Both the position numbers and the translations under genes were made by a program. Below the pieces are notes generated by a model, which was not told the origin of the DNA, ran no database searches, and worked only from the letters and a program-made list of their open reading frames with translations. This document shows, piece after piece, positions 37,161 through 46,904 of a stretch of 64,000 bases of DNA. Location of the stretch: NCBI RefSeq assembly GCF_001591585.1, contig NZ_BCVE01000002.1, positions 62,001 to 126,000 on the forward strand, in the 5' to 3' direction. The first letter of the stretch is position 1; each line of letters begins with the position of its first letter. The stretch is from Niallia circulans NBRC 13626. GTDB lineage: Bacteria; Bacillota; Bacilli; Bacillales; Cytobacillaceae.

Positions 37161-38117
37161 CTATTTTTTTGTTTTTATGCTTTCTCGCTCTTCACTAAGC
37201 ATGTCGCTAACTGTATCGATTTTATATCCTTTATTTTTGATTTCGGTAATTAAACGTTCAAGGCTATTTGTAGTAACTTCCGTTGGATGCATAAGGATTA
37301 GAGCCCCATTATGGACCTTTCCTGTAACTCTTTTAAGCAATGTATCAGGACTTGGTTTTTGCCAATCAATCGTATCCACAGACCATATTACTGTTTTAAG
37401 CTTTTGTTGAGCGGCAATTTTCACTACTTCATTATTAAAATATCCACTTGGCGGTGCTAATAATGTGATTTGCTTACCAGTTGTAGCTTCAATGACATCA
37501 TTTGTTTTTACGATTTCCTCATGAATTTTACTACGGCTAATTTTACTCATATCTGGATGGGTATAGGAATGATTTCCGAGTTCATGTCCTGCTTCTGCAA
37601 TCATTTTAGCAAGATCTGGATTTTTCTGAACCCATCTGCCTTCCAAGAAAAAACTCGCCTTGACATGATGCTTTTTTAAGGTTGCTAGTATGTCAGGTAA
37701 AAATTCATTTCCCCATGCTACATTTATAATAAAGCTTACCATTTCTTTATCTGGATTTCCTTTATAAATAGGAGCAGGTGGCAAATCATTTAGTGTAACT
37801 TCTGGTTTCACTTGCTTAAAAATTAGTTTTTGTTCATTGAATTTCTTCTCTTTTTTCATATTCTTGTAAGAAGCATCAATATCCACAGTCAGCCCATTTA
37901 ATCCAGGAATAGCTTTCCATACAGGATCTAGCTTGGCATCAATCGGCTTCTTTTCGTAGTCTTTTGCTTTCTCGCTTATCGTCGTATATAAAGAGTTATT
38001 TGCTGTCACTGAGACAGCGTTTTCTTGTAAAGTACTAACATATGTATCAGCCAACGGATTATTAACTAAAAACCAAGAGATGACCAGAATTCCTATAAGT
38101 GAAACTGTTTTTTTCAT
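37161..38117 (-). CDS. ylxY: YlxY, NodB-domain polysaccharide deacetylase-like protein
   Basis: A 318-residue secreted or membrane-anchored protein: N-terminal signal/TM segment (about 1-24), then a NodB domain (about 130-300) with the zinc His pair in LGNHSYTHPDM. The usual catalytic Asp pair (TFDDG) is replaced by INVAWGNE, so deacetylase activity is doubtful. The ATG at 38117 follows GGGAGG and AAAGGTG. It lies between pnp and mlpA as in B. subtilis. No clear terminator follows; short palindromes lie near 37131 and 37080. Confidence 0.88.
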   Translation of the reverse strand: MKKTVSLIGILVISWFLVNNPLADTYVSTLQENAVSVTANNSLYTTISEKAKDYEKKPIDAKLDPVWKAIPGLNGLTVDIDASYKNMKKEKKFNEQKLIFKQVKPEVTLNDLPPAPIYKGNPDKEMVSFIINVAWGNEFLPDILATLKKHHVKASFFLEGRWVQKNPDLAKMIAEAGHELGNHSYTHPDMSKISRSKIHEEIVKTNDVIEATTGKQITLLAPPSGYFNNEVVKIAAQQKLKTVIWSVDTIDWQKPSPDTLLKRVTGKVHNGALILMHPTEVTTNSLERLITEIKNKGYKIDTVSDMLSEERESIKTKK

Positions 38118-38244
38118 CACCTTTCCCTCCCTAGTTACTACCATATGATAGGAAAGGACAAGGTAGAACGCCGAATGACGGAGTTAGCTTATCCTTTTCC
38201 CCTATTATTTTGTTCAAAATGTTCCTTTTCATTCCATAAAAAAA

Positions 38245-38280
38245 TACCCGCTAAAAAACATGAGTCTTTTTTGGCGGGTA
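38245..38280 (-). terminator. Terminator after pnp
   Basis: TACCCGC-T-AAAAAA pairs with TTTTTT-G-GCGGGTA; a run of seven T follows in the minus direction. Confidence 0.85.
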
Positions 38281-38298
38281 CCCTTTATTATACTTTTA

Positions 38299-40419
38299 TT
38301 AGTTTTTTGCATTCTCAGCTTGTTCTTTTTGTTCTTTCAAAACAGCTTTACGAGATAAATTTACTCTTCCTTGTTTATCAATTTCTGTTACTTTCACAAG
38401 GATTTCATCACCGATTGCTACTACATCTTCTACTTTGCCAATTCTTTCTTCAGCAAGCTCTGAAATATGAACAAGTCCATCTTTTCCATTGAAGATTTCA
38501 ACGAACGCACCGAATTTCTCGATTCGTTTTACTTTACCAAGATACATTTGTCCAACAACAACTTCACGAACGATATCTTCGATAATTTGTTTTGCTTTGT
38601 TATTCATTTCATCATCGACAGAAGAAATGAATACTGTGCCATCTTGCTCAATATCAATTTTAACGCCAGTTTCTTCAATAATTTTATTGATTTGTTTACC
38701 ACTTGGTCCAATAACATCACGAATTTTGTCTGGGTTGATGGACATCATTAAGATTTTTGGCGCATAAGAAGATAGTGATTCTCTAGGTGTATTGATTGTT
38801 GCCAGCATCGATTCAAGAATTTGCATGCGGCCAATCTTAGCTTGCTGTAATGCTTCTTCTAAAATTTCACGAGACAATCCATCAATTTTAATATCCATTT
38901 GAAGTGCCGTTACCCCTTTAGAAGTACCAGCTACTTTAAAGTCCATATCTCCTAGATGATCTTCCATCCCTTGAATATCTGTTAAAATACTGTAATGTTC
39001 ACCAGATTTAATCAGTCCCATTGCAATACCAGCAACCGGTGCTTTAATTGGCACCCCAGCATCCATCATAGCAAGGGTACTTGCACAAATACTAGCCTGT
39101 GAAGTTGAACCATTGGATTCTAATACTTCTGATACAAGGCGAATCGTATATGGGAAATCTTTTTCAGAAGGGATAATTGGTTCTAATGCTCTTTCCCCTA
39201 GTGCACCATGACCGATTTCTCTTCGTCCAGGTCCACGCATTGGTCCTGTTTCACCAACACTAAAATTAGGGAAATTATAGTGATGCATGAATCTTTTTTC
39301 TTCTTCTACCCCAAGACCATCCAGTATTTGCACATCTCCTAAAGCACCTAATGTACAAATACTTAATGCTTGAGTTTGTCCACGAGTAAATAGACCTGAA
39401 CCGTGTGTTCTCGGTAATAAATGCACTTCAGAAGATAGTGGACGAATTTCTTCCAAGCCACGTCCATCTGGACGAACCTTGTCTTCTGTAATAAGACGAC
39501 GAACTTCATTTTTCACTAATTTATCTAAAATAGCTTTCACTTGTTTTAAATCTTCTTCTTCTGTTTCTTCTGCTTCATATTTTGCAATGACAGAATCTTT
39601 TACTTCTTTAATAGCTGCTTCACGAGCATGCTTTTCTTGTACACGAATAGCATCTAGCATTTCGCTTTCACATAATGCGCGCACATCTGCTTCGATGTCT
39701 TTATTTAATTCGTATAGTACAACTTCCATTTTTTCTTTGCCAATCTCTTCTGCAATTTTTTCTTGGAATGCAATTAGGCGTTTAATCTCATCATGTCCAA
39801 ACATAATTGCTTCAAGCATTACTTCTTCTGGAACTTCATCGGCACCAGCTTCAACCATGTTGATTGCATCTTTTGTACCTGCAACAGCAAGGTTAATATC
39901 ACTTTTTTCTGCTTGCTCAACCGTTGGATTGATGACAAATTCTCCATCGATTCTTCCAACATAAACACCAGCAATTGGTCCCCCAAATGGAATATCAGAA
40001 ACAGATAATGCTAATGACGATCCAAACATTGCGGCCATTTCTGATGTACAATCTTGATCCACGCTCATTACTAAGCTGACTACCTGCACTTCATTACGGA
40101 AGCCATCTGCAAATAATGGTCGAATTGGTCGATCGATTAAGCGGCTTGCAAGGATTGCTCTTTCACTTGGGCGGCCTTCTCTTTTAATGAAACCGCCGGG
40201 AATTTTACCAACCGCATATAGACGCTCTTCATAATTTACTGTTAATGGAAAGAAGTCTAAGTTCTTTGGTTCTTTTGAAGCAGTTGCTGTGCTTAATACA
40301 GCCGTATCACCGTATCGTACAAGTACTGCACCATTTGCCTGTTTTGCTAATTGTCCAATTTCAACTGTGAGCTTTCTTCCAGCCCAGTCAATGGAATAGA
40401 CATGCTTATCTTGTCCCAT
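38299..40419 (-). CDS. pnp: Polynucleotide phosphorylase
   Basis: A 706-residue 3'-5' phosphorolytic exoribonuclease. It has two RNase PH domains (about 10-230 and 315-540), a KH domain ([16 protein letters not shown], about 560) and an S1 domain ([15 protein letters not shown]... [12 protein letters not shown], about 620-690). A hairpin (40453-40482) in its 5' leader resembles the kind of structure used in PNPase autocontrol elsewhere. GAGGGG precedes the ATG. Confidence 0.98.
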   Translation of the reverse strand: MGQDKHVYSIDWAGRKLTVEIGQLAKQANGAVLVRYGDTAVLSTATASKEPKNLDFFPLTVNYEERLYAVGKIPGGFIKREGRPSERAILASRLIDRPIRPLFADGFRNEVQVVSLVMSVDQDCTSEMAAMFGSSLALSVSDIPFGGPIAGVYVGRIDGEFVINPTVEQAEKSDINLAVAGTKDAINMVEAGADEVPEEVMLEAIMFGHDEIKRLIAFQEKIAEEIGKEKMEVVLYELNKDIEADVRALCESEMLDAIRVQEKHAREAAIKEVKDSVIAKYEAEETEEEDLKQVKAILDKLVKNEVRRLITEDKVRPDGRGLEEIRPLSSEVHLLPRTHGSGLFTRGQTQALSICTLGALGDVQILDGLGVEEEKRFMHHYNFPNFSVGETGPMRGPGRREIGHGALGERALEPIIPSEKDFPYTIRLVSEVLESNGSTSQASICASTLAMMDAGVPIKAPVAGIAMGLIKSGEHYSILTDIQGMEDHLGDMDFKVAGTSKGVTALQMDIKIDGLSREILEEALQQAKIGRMQILESMLATINTPRESLSSYAPKILMMSINPDKIRDVIGPSGKQINKIIEETGVKIDIEQDGTVFISSVDDEMNNKAKQIIEDIVREVVVGQMYLGKVKRIEKFGAFVEIFNGKDGLVHISELAEERIGKVEDVVAIGDEILVKVTEIDKQGRVNLSRKAVLKEQKEQAENAKN

Positions 40420-40452
40420 TCATAAACCCCTCTCTACTCATTCACTTCATGG

Positions 40453-40482
40453 AGGTTTCCGGTTAAGAACTACCTAAAACCT
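40453..40482 (-). promoter_or_regulatory. Hairpin in the pnp 5' leader
   Basis: AGGTTT-CC-GGT ... ACC-TA-AAACCT forms a two-part stem ending 33 bases before the pnp start. A role in autoregulation is inference. Confidence 0.4.
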
Positions 40483-40618
40483 GCGTTATTTTATAAAATA
40501 AAAAATATTATCCTTAAATTTCTCTTCTACTAGTATACACATTTTATATAACTAAAAAACGAAATTAATTTATGTAATCTATACTAATCATATGTTAAAT
40601 TCGCATTTATTTACAATA

Positions 40619-40646
40619 AAAAAGCGGGAAAAATATCCCGCTTTTT
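40619..40646 (-). terminator. Terminator after rpsO
   Basis: AAAAAGCGGGA/TCCCGCTTTTT with a 6-base loop, directly after the rpsO stop. Confidence 0.9.
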
Positions 40647-40650
40647 TTAA

Positions 40651-40926
<276 letters not shown>

Positions 40927-41021
40927 TCACCTCCTAATTCTATTACACTAATCCCCAATTACCGAGCAAAACGTTGGTGATTCGATTTTGCCAAGCAAAG
41001 GTTGTTTTTAGTACGTCTTTA

Positions 41022-41050
41022 AGAATAACTGTTTTCTTTGGAAAAATCAA
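41022..41050 (-). promoter_or_regulatory. Candidate sigma-A promoter for rpsO
   Basis: TTGATT, 17 bases, TATTCT on the minus strand. Confidence 0.5.
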
Positions 41051-41164
41051 GACATAACCTTTTATTTTTTTATAAACAAAGAACATAAAAATAGAATCTG
41101 AAAAAACTTCATCTTATTGTATTTCTAGCCAGTCCTGCTATTCATTAGTTTCTTTCCATTTTTT

Positions 41165-41194
41165 ATTAGGATATATTTTTTAGTATATCCTAAT
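41165..41194 (+). terminator. Plus-oriented terminator-like hairpin after ribF
   Basis: A perfect 11-bp stem, ATTAGGATATA/TATATCCTAAT, followed by CTTTTT on the plus strand but AAAAAA on the minus strand. It could end an antisense transcript, or act as a 3' barrier for ribF mRNA. Confidence 0.5.
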
Positions 41195-41229
41195 CTTTTT
41201 AGAAATATTCAGGTTACTTTTCTTTTTTC

Positions 41230-42177
41230 TTATCGTGCCTTTTCATAAAAATATTCTAAGGCGGTTTGCTTGTCTTTTTCAATTTGGGCTACTAGTTCAT
41301 CTATGCCATTGAATTTTTGTTCGCTTCTAATTCGTTTATGCCATTCAACGATTACGGAATGACCATAAATATCTTGATGAAAGTCAAAAATATGGACTTC
41401 GATACTAATTTTTTTTTCATCAGGCTGGAAGGTTGGTTTTGTACCGAGGTTACATACACCCTCATACCATTGATCATTGACAAAGAATCGTACTGCATAT
41501 ACACCTAACGGCGGCAAAATGACATCGCTAGTTGATTTCACATTTGCAGTAGGAAAACCAATCGTTCTACCACGTTTGTCGCCATGGATGACCGTACCAT
41601 TTACTGAATAGTATCTACCTAAAAGAGCAGGTACCTTTTCCATTTCGCCATTATTTATAAGAGAGCGAATTAAAGTAGAACTTACTTTCTCACCTCCAAA
41701 GGTCTCTTTCCCAATAATTGTTGTTTTGTATTTACCTCGTGAATGTATAGAAAGAGTCTCAGCTGTTCCTTGAGCTTTCTTTCCATAAGTGTAATCAAAA
41801 CCAGCTACTACATGTTTCACATTTAAACCAATTAAATACAAATCAACGAATTCTTGAGGAGGTAAGCTAGCAAACTCAATCGTAAAATCGACAATAAATA
41901 AATAATCGATTCCCAAGTTTGCTAATTGTTCTACTTTCGCTTCAAAAGATGTTAAGTAATCTACTTTTTTTGTTTTTCCACCTAATACGATAGAAGGATG
42001 GGGGTCAAATGTCATCACCGCACTGCTCCATCCATTTTCATCTGCCACTCTTTTCGCTTCGCCAATGACCTTTTGATGGCCAAGATGAACTCCGTCAAAG
42101 GAACCTAATGCTATAGAAATTGGCGGATTATCATGCTCTTTATTTCGTTCTGAATGGTTTATTCTTACTATCTTCAC
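41230..42177 (-). CDS. ribF: Bifunctional riboflavin kinase/FAD synthetase
   Basis: A 315-residue enzyme converting riboflavin to FMN and FAD. The N-terminal adenylyltransferase domain has ALGSFDGVHLGHQKVI and FDPHPSIVLGG; the C-terminal kinase domain (about 185-310) has GDKRGRTIGFPTANV and NLGTKPTF. The start is GTG at 42177 with AAAGGTGAG upstream; the frame extends further but without similarity to the family. It follows truB by 84 bases. Called ribC in B. subtilis. Confidence 0.95.
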   Translation of the reverse strand: MKIVRINHSERNKEHDNPPISIALGSFDGVHLGHQKVIGEAKRVADENGWSSAVMTFDPHPSIVLGGKTKKVDYLTSFEAKVEQLANLGIDYLFIVDFTIEFASLPPQEFVDLYLIGLNVKHVVAGFDYTYGKKAQGTAETLSIHSRGKYKTTIIGKETFGGEKVSSTLIRSLINNGEMEKVPALLGRYYSVNGTVIHGDKRGRTIGFPTANVKSTSDVILPPLGVYAVRFFVNDQWYEGVCNLGTKPTFQPDEKKISIEVHIFDFHQDIYGHSVIVEWHKRIRSEQKFNGIDELVAQIEKDKQTALEYFYEKAR

Positions 42178-42261
42178 TGTGCTACTCACCTTTTCTAACA
42201 AATTTCTTTTTTTCTCATTTGTCGTTAAACTTTCTTTCAAGGTGAACGAGAGCATCAATGG

Positions 42262-43179
42262 TTACTCCAAGATTTTTAATATTTTGGACGGTTTGATTAA
42301 TCCTTGTTTTGCTGGATGCTGAACATATATAGCTAACGCTTCACCTGTTGTTGTTTGAATGACAATTGGTTCCTGTTCATTTAGTAGATGAGCAGGAGTT
42401 TCTAATACCGTTCCGTTTCGTACCTTCATTGCTAATGTATCATTTATTTCATATTTCGGCAAATGTAAAAGCGCGTCTTCAAGCGGATAAATAAAGTTTT
42501 TCAGCTTCCCATTTTCTACATATTCCTCTAGTTCTTCAAATGTTACACACTCTTGTTTCGTAAAGGCTGCAGAACGTGTCCGGCACAAGTCTGACATATG
42601 GGCAGGATACCCTAATTTTTCTCCAATCATAACAGCAAGTGTGCGAATATAGGTACCTTTACTACAGCTTACTTTAAAACGAAAAGATACGGTATCTCCC
42701 TGTAACACTTGCCATTCTTCGATTAATTCTAAGGAGTAAATGTTTACTTGCCTAGAAGGACGGTCAATCACAATCCCTTGTCTAGCATATTCATAAAGCC
42801 TTTTCCCATTTACTTTAACAGCAGAATACATGGGTGGTGTTTGTGTGATTTCTCCTGTTAGCTCTCGTAAAATCGCTTCTATTCTATCTCGCGTAATAAT
42901 TTCCGCTACTTTTTTCTCCTCGACCTTTTCGCCAGAACGATCTTCTGTTGTTGTAGAGTACCCTATCGTTACCTCTCCTACATATTCTTTTCCTGCGTCT
43001 GTTATATATTCAGCTACTTTTGTTGCTCTTCCTAAACAAATTGGTAATACACCCGTTACATCCGGATCCAATGTTCCAGTATGACCGACTCGTTTCATAT
43101 GTAAAATCTTCCGCAAACGAAAAACACAATCATGGGAAGTAAGCCCCTTAGGCTTCCATAACGGTAAAATCCCTTCCAT
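42262..43179 (-). CDS. truB: tRNA pseudouridine-55 synthase TruB
   Basis: A 305-residue TruB with the catalytic Asp in HTGTLDPDVTGVLP (about residue 38-40), KEYVGEVTIGYSTTTEDRSG, and a C-terminal PUA-like end. It makes pseudouridine 55 in the T-loop of tRNAs. I use the ATG at 43179; the ATG 9 bases before lies within its ribosome binding site. The rbfA-truB junction is broken here by a terminator and a repeat. Confidence 0.95.
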   Translation of the reverse strand: MEGILPLWKPKGLTSHDCVFRLRKILHMKRVGHTGTLDPDVTGVLPICLGRATKVAEYITDAGKEYVGEVTIGYSTTTEDRSGEKVEEKKVAEIITRDRIEAILRELTGEITQTPPMYSAVKVNGKRLYEYARQGIVIDRPSRQVNIYSLELIEEWQVLQGDTVSFRFKVSCSKGTYIRTLAVMIGEKLGYPAHMSDLCRTRSAAFTKQECVTFEELEEYVENGKLKNFIYPLEDALLHLPKYEINDTLAMKVRNGTVLETPAHLLNEQEPIVIQTTTGEALAIYVQHPAKQGLIKPSKILKILE

Positions 43180-43256
43180 ATACCTCATCCTTTATTCATT
43201 TTATGGAAAAAAACGCTTAATCTTGAGTCCTCAATTGTAATATAATTTAAAAGTCT

Positions 43257-43372
43257 TTTGACTCCTGCTGGAATTGAGGGAAATCCACAGGCATAGCCGA
43301 GGAGACTCCTATCTGTCCAGCAGAAAAGCAAGTTCCTGGAGCGGAATTCAACGGGCTCCATTTCCACCGCTT
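43257..43372. repeat. Bacillaceae-type dispersed palindromic repeat in the rbfA-truB gap
   Basis: This GC-richer block contains CTCCTGCTGGA (43263-43272), its partner TCCAGCAG (43316-43323), GCCGAGGAG between them, and a second hairpin TGGAGC/GCTCCA (43337-43342, 43355-43360) around GGAATTCAACG. The arrangement (CTCCTGC-GGA ... GAGGAG ... GGAGCGGAA-TCAACG) matches, from memory, a repeat scattered between genes in many Bacillaceae genomes. Its base composition differs from the AT-rich flanks. The copy number cannot be seen from one window. Confidence 0.6.
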
Positions 43373-43381
43373 ATAAAAAAA

Positions 43382-43427
43382 CTCCTATCGCCCATCCATA
43401 AGTATCATGGAAAAAGTCCGATAGGAG
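43382..43427 (-). terminator. Terminator after rbfA
   Basis: Arms CTCCTATCG and CGATAGGAG, with an inner TCCAT/ATGGA stem, are followed by TTTTTTT in the minus direction, 18 bases after the rbfA stop. This would separate truB-ribF from the infB operon. Confidence 0.8.
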
Positions 43428-43445
43428 CAAGTTTATGTTACATCA

Positions 43446-43811
43446 TTATCTTTCGTCATCACTGGACGGATTTTCTTTTGCGATTTGATGCAATAATGTA
43501 TCAATTCTATTTCCGTAATCTATCGACTCATCAAATTCAAACGTAATTTCAGGCGTTTTGCGTAAACGAATTCTTTGTCCAATTTCAGAACGGATAAATC
43601 CTTTCGCTTTTGCCAGCCCTTTTAGTGTATTTTCCCGTTGCTCTTGGTCGCCAAGTACAGAAATATACACAGTTGCTTGTTGAAGGTCACCAGTAACATT
43701 AACATCTGTAACTGTTACGAAACCAATGCGAGGATCCTTTATCTTACGGCTAATAATCTCGCCTAGTTCCTTCTTCATTTGTTCACCAACACGATTTGGT
43801 CTTAGACTCAT
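43446..43811 (-). CDS. rbfA: Ribosome-binding factor A
   Basis: A 121-residue RbfA ([37 protein letters not shown], cut by me at family landmarks: [10 protein letters not shown] and [12 protein letters not shown]). It assists 16S rRNA maturation and cold growth. The start is the ATG at 43811 (MSLRPNRVG) with GAGGTG 9 bases upstream. It follows ylxP by 22 bases. Confidence 0.95.
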   Translation of the reverse strand: MSLRPNRVGEQMKKELGEIISRKIKDPRIGFVTVTDVNVTGDLQQATVYISVLGDQEQRENTLKGLAKAKGFIRSEIGQRIRLRKTPEITFEFDESIDYGNRIDTLLHQIAKENPSSDDER

Positions 43812-43833
43812 CGCGCAATTCACCTCATTTTTT

Positions 43834-44115
43834 TTAAAGCCATTCTATATCTGTTATGGTTCTCTCTATTTCAGGAAAAGAATCAATAAACTGCTGTGTC
43901 TGCTGCAGTACACCTTCAGCTGAAACTCGCGCAGAAGCAACGGTAACAACAGCAATTTTTGTTCTTTGCCAAGTATCTTGATACCCGACTTCTGAAATAG
44001 AGATATTAAATCTTTGCTTTAAGCGGGTCATAATTCTTTGCAGAACCGCCCGCTTTTCTTTTAATGAGTGGGCATCATAAATAATGCATTCCACTGACAT
44101 TAATCCAACAATCAT
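43834..44115 (-). CDS. ylxP: YlxP, DUF503 protein
   Basis: A 93-residue protein of the DUF503 family ([28 protein letters not shown]). Function unknown; a role near ribosome assembly is inferred from its conserved place between infB and rbfA. Its start overlaps the infB stop (ATGA). Confidence 0.9.
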   Translation of the reverse strand: MIVGLMSVECIIYDAHSLKEKRAVLQRIMTRLKQRFNISISEVGYQDTWQRTKIAVVTVASARVSAEGVLQQTQQFIDSFPEIERTITDIEWL

Positions 44116-46286
44116 TTACGCTCAATTTCTTCCATTACATATGCTTCGATAATATCGCCTTCTTTAACATCGTTAAAGTTTTTGATGGTAATACCACATT
44201 CGTAACCTTGAGCCACTTCTTTTGCATCGTCCTTGAAACGTTTTAATGCATCGATTTCCCCTTCGAAAATAACAACACCATCACGAATCAAACGAATACC
44301 GCTGTCTCTTGTAATTTTCCCGTCCGTTACATAAGAACCTGCAATGGTACCGATTTTAGAAACCTTGAATGTTTGACGAATTTCCGCTTGACCAATAATC
44401 TTTTCTTGGAACTCAGGATCAAGCATCCCTTTCATCGCTGCTTCAATTTCTTCAATAACCTTATAGATAATACGGTGTAAGCGTACATCTACTTCTTCAG
44501 CATCTGCGGCTCTTTTTGCGTTTACGTCTGGACGTACGTTAAATCCAATTACAATCGCATTTGATGCTGCAGCAAGGGTAATATCGGATTCGTTAATCGC
44601 CCCTACACCTGTATGGATGATTTTTACGTTTACGCCTTCTACTTCGATTTTATAAAGAGCAGCTGCTAACGCTTCTGCTGAACCTTGAACATCGGCTTTA
44701 AGAACGATATTAATATCTTTCATTTCCCCTTGTTTCATATGTTCAAACAGGTTGTCTAAGCTAATTCTTGTTTTTTCAGATCTTTGCGCTTGAATCGCTT
44801 GCGTGGAACGAGCTTCCCCGATTTGTCTTGCGGTTTTCTCGTCTTTGAAAACAACAAAACGATCACCAGCTTGAGGAACATCGTTTAACCCAGTGATTTC
44901 AACTGGTGTTGATGGTCCTGCTGTTTTAACTCGGCGGCCAAGATCATTAACCATTGCACGAACACGACCAAATGTGTTCCCAACTACAATCGGATCCCAA
45001 ATATGCAATGTACCATTTTGTACAAGCAATGTTGCTACCGAACCTTTTCCTTTATCTAATTGTGCTTCAATAACAGTACCAACTGCATTACGGTCTGGAT
45101 TTGCTTTATACTCTTCTACTTCTCCTACTAAAAGAATCATTTCAAGCAGAGAGTCAATACCTTCACCTGTTAAAGCGGAAAGTGGAACAAAGATAGTATC
45201 CCCACCCCAAGCTTCAGGTACTAATCCATGTTCTGTTAATTCTTGCATTACGCGATCTGGATTAGCGGTTGGTTTATCCATTTTATTAACAGCAACGATA
45301 ATTGGAACCTCAGCTGCTTTGGCATGGTTGATTGCTTCAATTGTTTGTGGCATAACACCATCATCAGCAGCAACAACAAGGATAGTGATATCAGTGATTT
45401 TCGCACCACGTGCACGCATTGTAGTAAAAGCTGCGTGTCCAGGTGTATCAAGGAAAGTAATTTTCTTGCCATTCTCCTCAATTTGGTATGCACCAATATG
45501 CTGGGTAATACCACCAGCTTCTCCTGCTGTTACTTTCGTATTACGTATGCTGTCAAGCAATGTTGTTTTCCCGTGGTCAACGTGTCCCATAATGGTCACA
45601 ACAGATGGACGCTCTACTAATTCTGCGCCTTCTTCATCTGCAAAGTATACTTCTAGGTCTGTCGTATCGATTTGGATTTCCTCTTCGACCTCTACACCAT
45701 AATCTGTACAGATTAATTCAATTGCATCTTTATCTAATTCTTGGTTGATTGTTGCCATCACACCAAGAAGGAATAATTTTTTGATGATTTCAGATGGTTC
45801 ACGATGCAATTTCTTTGCTAATTCAGCAACGGTTAAAGACTCACTGAATGTAATTTTCTCTGGTAATTCTTTTTCCTTTTTCGGAGCTGGCGGTGCAGCT
45901 GGAGCAGTATTCTGCTTCCCTTTACGATTGTTGTTTCTATTTTTATTGTTGTTATTATTATTATTATTTTTTGGTTTGTTAAAACCTGGCTTATTATCTT
46001 TAGTATTTTTCACAGATTGATTTACTTTCCCCTTTTCAGCCATTTCATCGCTTTCTTTTTCATACTCGTCCGCGATATTTTTAGCAGCCACTTTTGCAGC
46101 TGGCGCTTTTGGCTTATTTTCTTCGTTCTTTTTATTATATATGCTATCTAATTTTTTTACTGCGTCCTCTTCCAGTGTAGTCATATGGTTTGAGACTTCT
46201 ATGTTCATCTCTTTTAATTTTGCAATAACATCCTTGCTTGAAATGTTATATTTTTTTGCGTATTCGTATACTCGCACTTTACTCAT
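44112..46286 (-). CDS. infB: Translation initiation factor IF-2
   Basis: A 724-residue GTPase placing initiator tRNA on the 30S subunit. The N-terminal IF2_N ([17 protein letters not shown]) is followed by a variable basic linker with a pure Asn run, a second IF2_N (about 145-200), the G domain with [12 protein letters not shown] (about 233), DTPGHAAF and NKMDK, and C-terminal domains II-IV. The start is the second of two adjacent ATGs (46286), which matches other Bacillus IF-2 N-termini. Confidence 0.98.
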   Translation of the reverse strand: MSKVRVYEYAKKYNISSKDVIAKLKEMNIEVSNHMTTLEEDAVKKLDSIYNKKNEENKPKAPAAKVAAKNIADEYEKESDEMAEKGKVNQSVKNTKDNKPGFNKPKNNNNNNNNKNRNNNRKGKQNTAPAAPPAPKKEKELPEKITFSESLTVAELAKKLHREPSEIIKKLFLLGVMATINQELDKDAIELICTDYGVEVEEEIQIDTTDLEVYFADEEGAELVERPSVVTIMGHVDHGKTTLLDSIRNTKVTAGEAGGITQHIGAYQIEENGKKITFLDTPGHAAFTTMRARGAKITDITILVVAADDGVMPQTIEAINHAKAAEVPIIVAVNKMDKPTANPDRVMQELTEHGLVPEAWGGDTIFVPLSALTGEGIDSLLEMILLVGEVEEYKANPDRNAVGTVIEAQLDKGKGSVATLLVQNGTLHIWDPIVVGNTFGRVRAMVNDLGRRVKTAGPSTPVEITGLNDVPQAGDRFVVFKDEKTARQIGEARSTQAIQAQRSEKTRISLDNLFEHMKQGEMKDINIVLKADVQGSAEALAAALYKIEVEGVNVKIIHTGVGAINESDITLAAASNAIVIGFNVRPDVNAKRAADAEEVDVRLHRIIYKVIEEIEAAMKGMLDPEFQEKIIGQAEIRQTFKVSKIGTIAGSYVTDGKITRDSGIRLIRDGVVIFEGEIDALKRFKDDAKEVAQGYECGITIKNFNDVKEGDIIEAYVMEEIERK

Positions 46287-46305
46287 CATTTCACCCCCGC
46301 TAGAA

Positions 46306-46608
46306 TTAATCGAGCAGCGTTAAAAGTTTTTTTGCAAATCCATTATCCAAAACAGCGACAACCACTCGTTGTTCTTTCCCTATTGCTTTACCTAGGATTT
46401 CCCGATTTGAAACAAGCTTCACTGGTACTTTATAGGAACGACATTTATCAGTGATTTTCTTTGTCGTGTTTTGTGACGCATCTTCCGACAATAATATTAG
46501 CTTTGCATTACCGCTTCTAATTTCTTTAACGGTCAATTCCTCACCTGAGGTTATTTTCCGTGCTCGATTTGCTAAGCCAAGTAATGACATCCACTTGTTA
46601 TCGTTCAT
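46306..46608 (-). CDS. rplGA: YlxQ, L7Ae-family RNA-binding protein
   Basis: A 100-residue member of the L7Ae/L30e family ([23 protein letters not shown], then [11 protein letters not shown]), which binds kink-turn RNA. Its start overlaps the rnpM stop by 4 bases. The symbol follows the B. subtilis name. Confidence 0.9.
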   Translation of the reverse strand: MNDNKWMSLLGLANRARKITSGEELTVKEIRSGNAKLILLSEDASQNTTKKITDKCRSYKVPVKLVSNREILGKAIGKEQRVVVAVLDNGFAKKLLTLLD

Positions 46609-46889
46609 TTGGATTGTCTTTGCTCCTTATCTATTAGTTCTAACAGCTCGTCATAAACTGTATCATCTACAGTAACTTCAAGCTGGCTAGAAAGAATATT
46701 CTTCTTCTTGGCTAATAGTACTGCTTCTTTATCCAATGAGAGATATGCTCCTCGACCAGATTTTTTTCCTGTTAAATCGACGGATACAACCCCTTCTTTG
46801 GAACGAACGATGCGAACTAGTTCTTTCTTCGGCTTCATTTCACCAGTAGCAACACACTTACGCATTGGTACTTTTCTTGGTTTGTTCAC
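46605..46889 (-). CDS. rnpM: RnpM (YlxR), RNase P modulator
   Basis: A 94-residue YlxR-fold protein ([24 protein letters not shown], then [10 protein letters not shown]). In B. subtilis it was reported to bind and modulate RNase P RNA. I use the GTG at 46889, because GAGGTG lies 7 bases upstream; the ATG 6 bases earlier is too close to that site. It follows nusA by 15 bases. Confidence 0.9.
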   Translation of the reverse strand: MNKPRKVPMRKCVATGEMKPKKELVRIVRSKEGVVSVDLTGKKSGRGAYLSLDKEAVLLAKKKNILSSQLEVTVDDTVYDELLELIDKEQRQSK

Positions 46890-46904
46890 ACACATTCACC
46901 TCTA

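Noticed and set aside
43185-43367. 60-codon minus-strand frame between rbfA and truB
   Set aside because: It lies inside the dispersed palindromic repeat and has no ribosome binding site.
44893-45702. 269-codon plus-strand frame opposite infB
   Set aside because: Antisense shadow of the conserved IF-2 GTPase domain; codon pattern follows the minus-strand gene.
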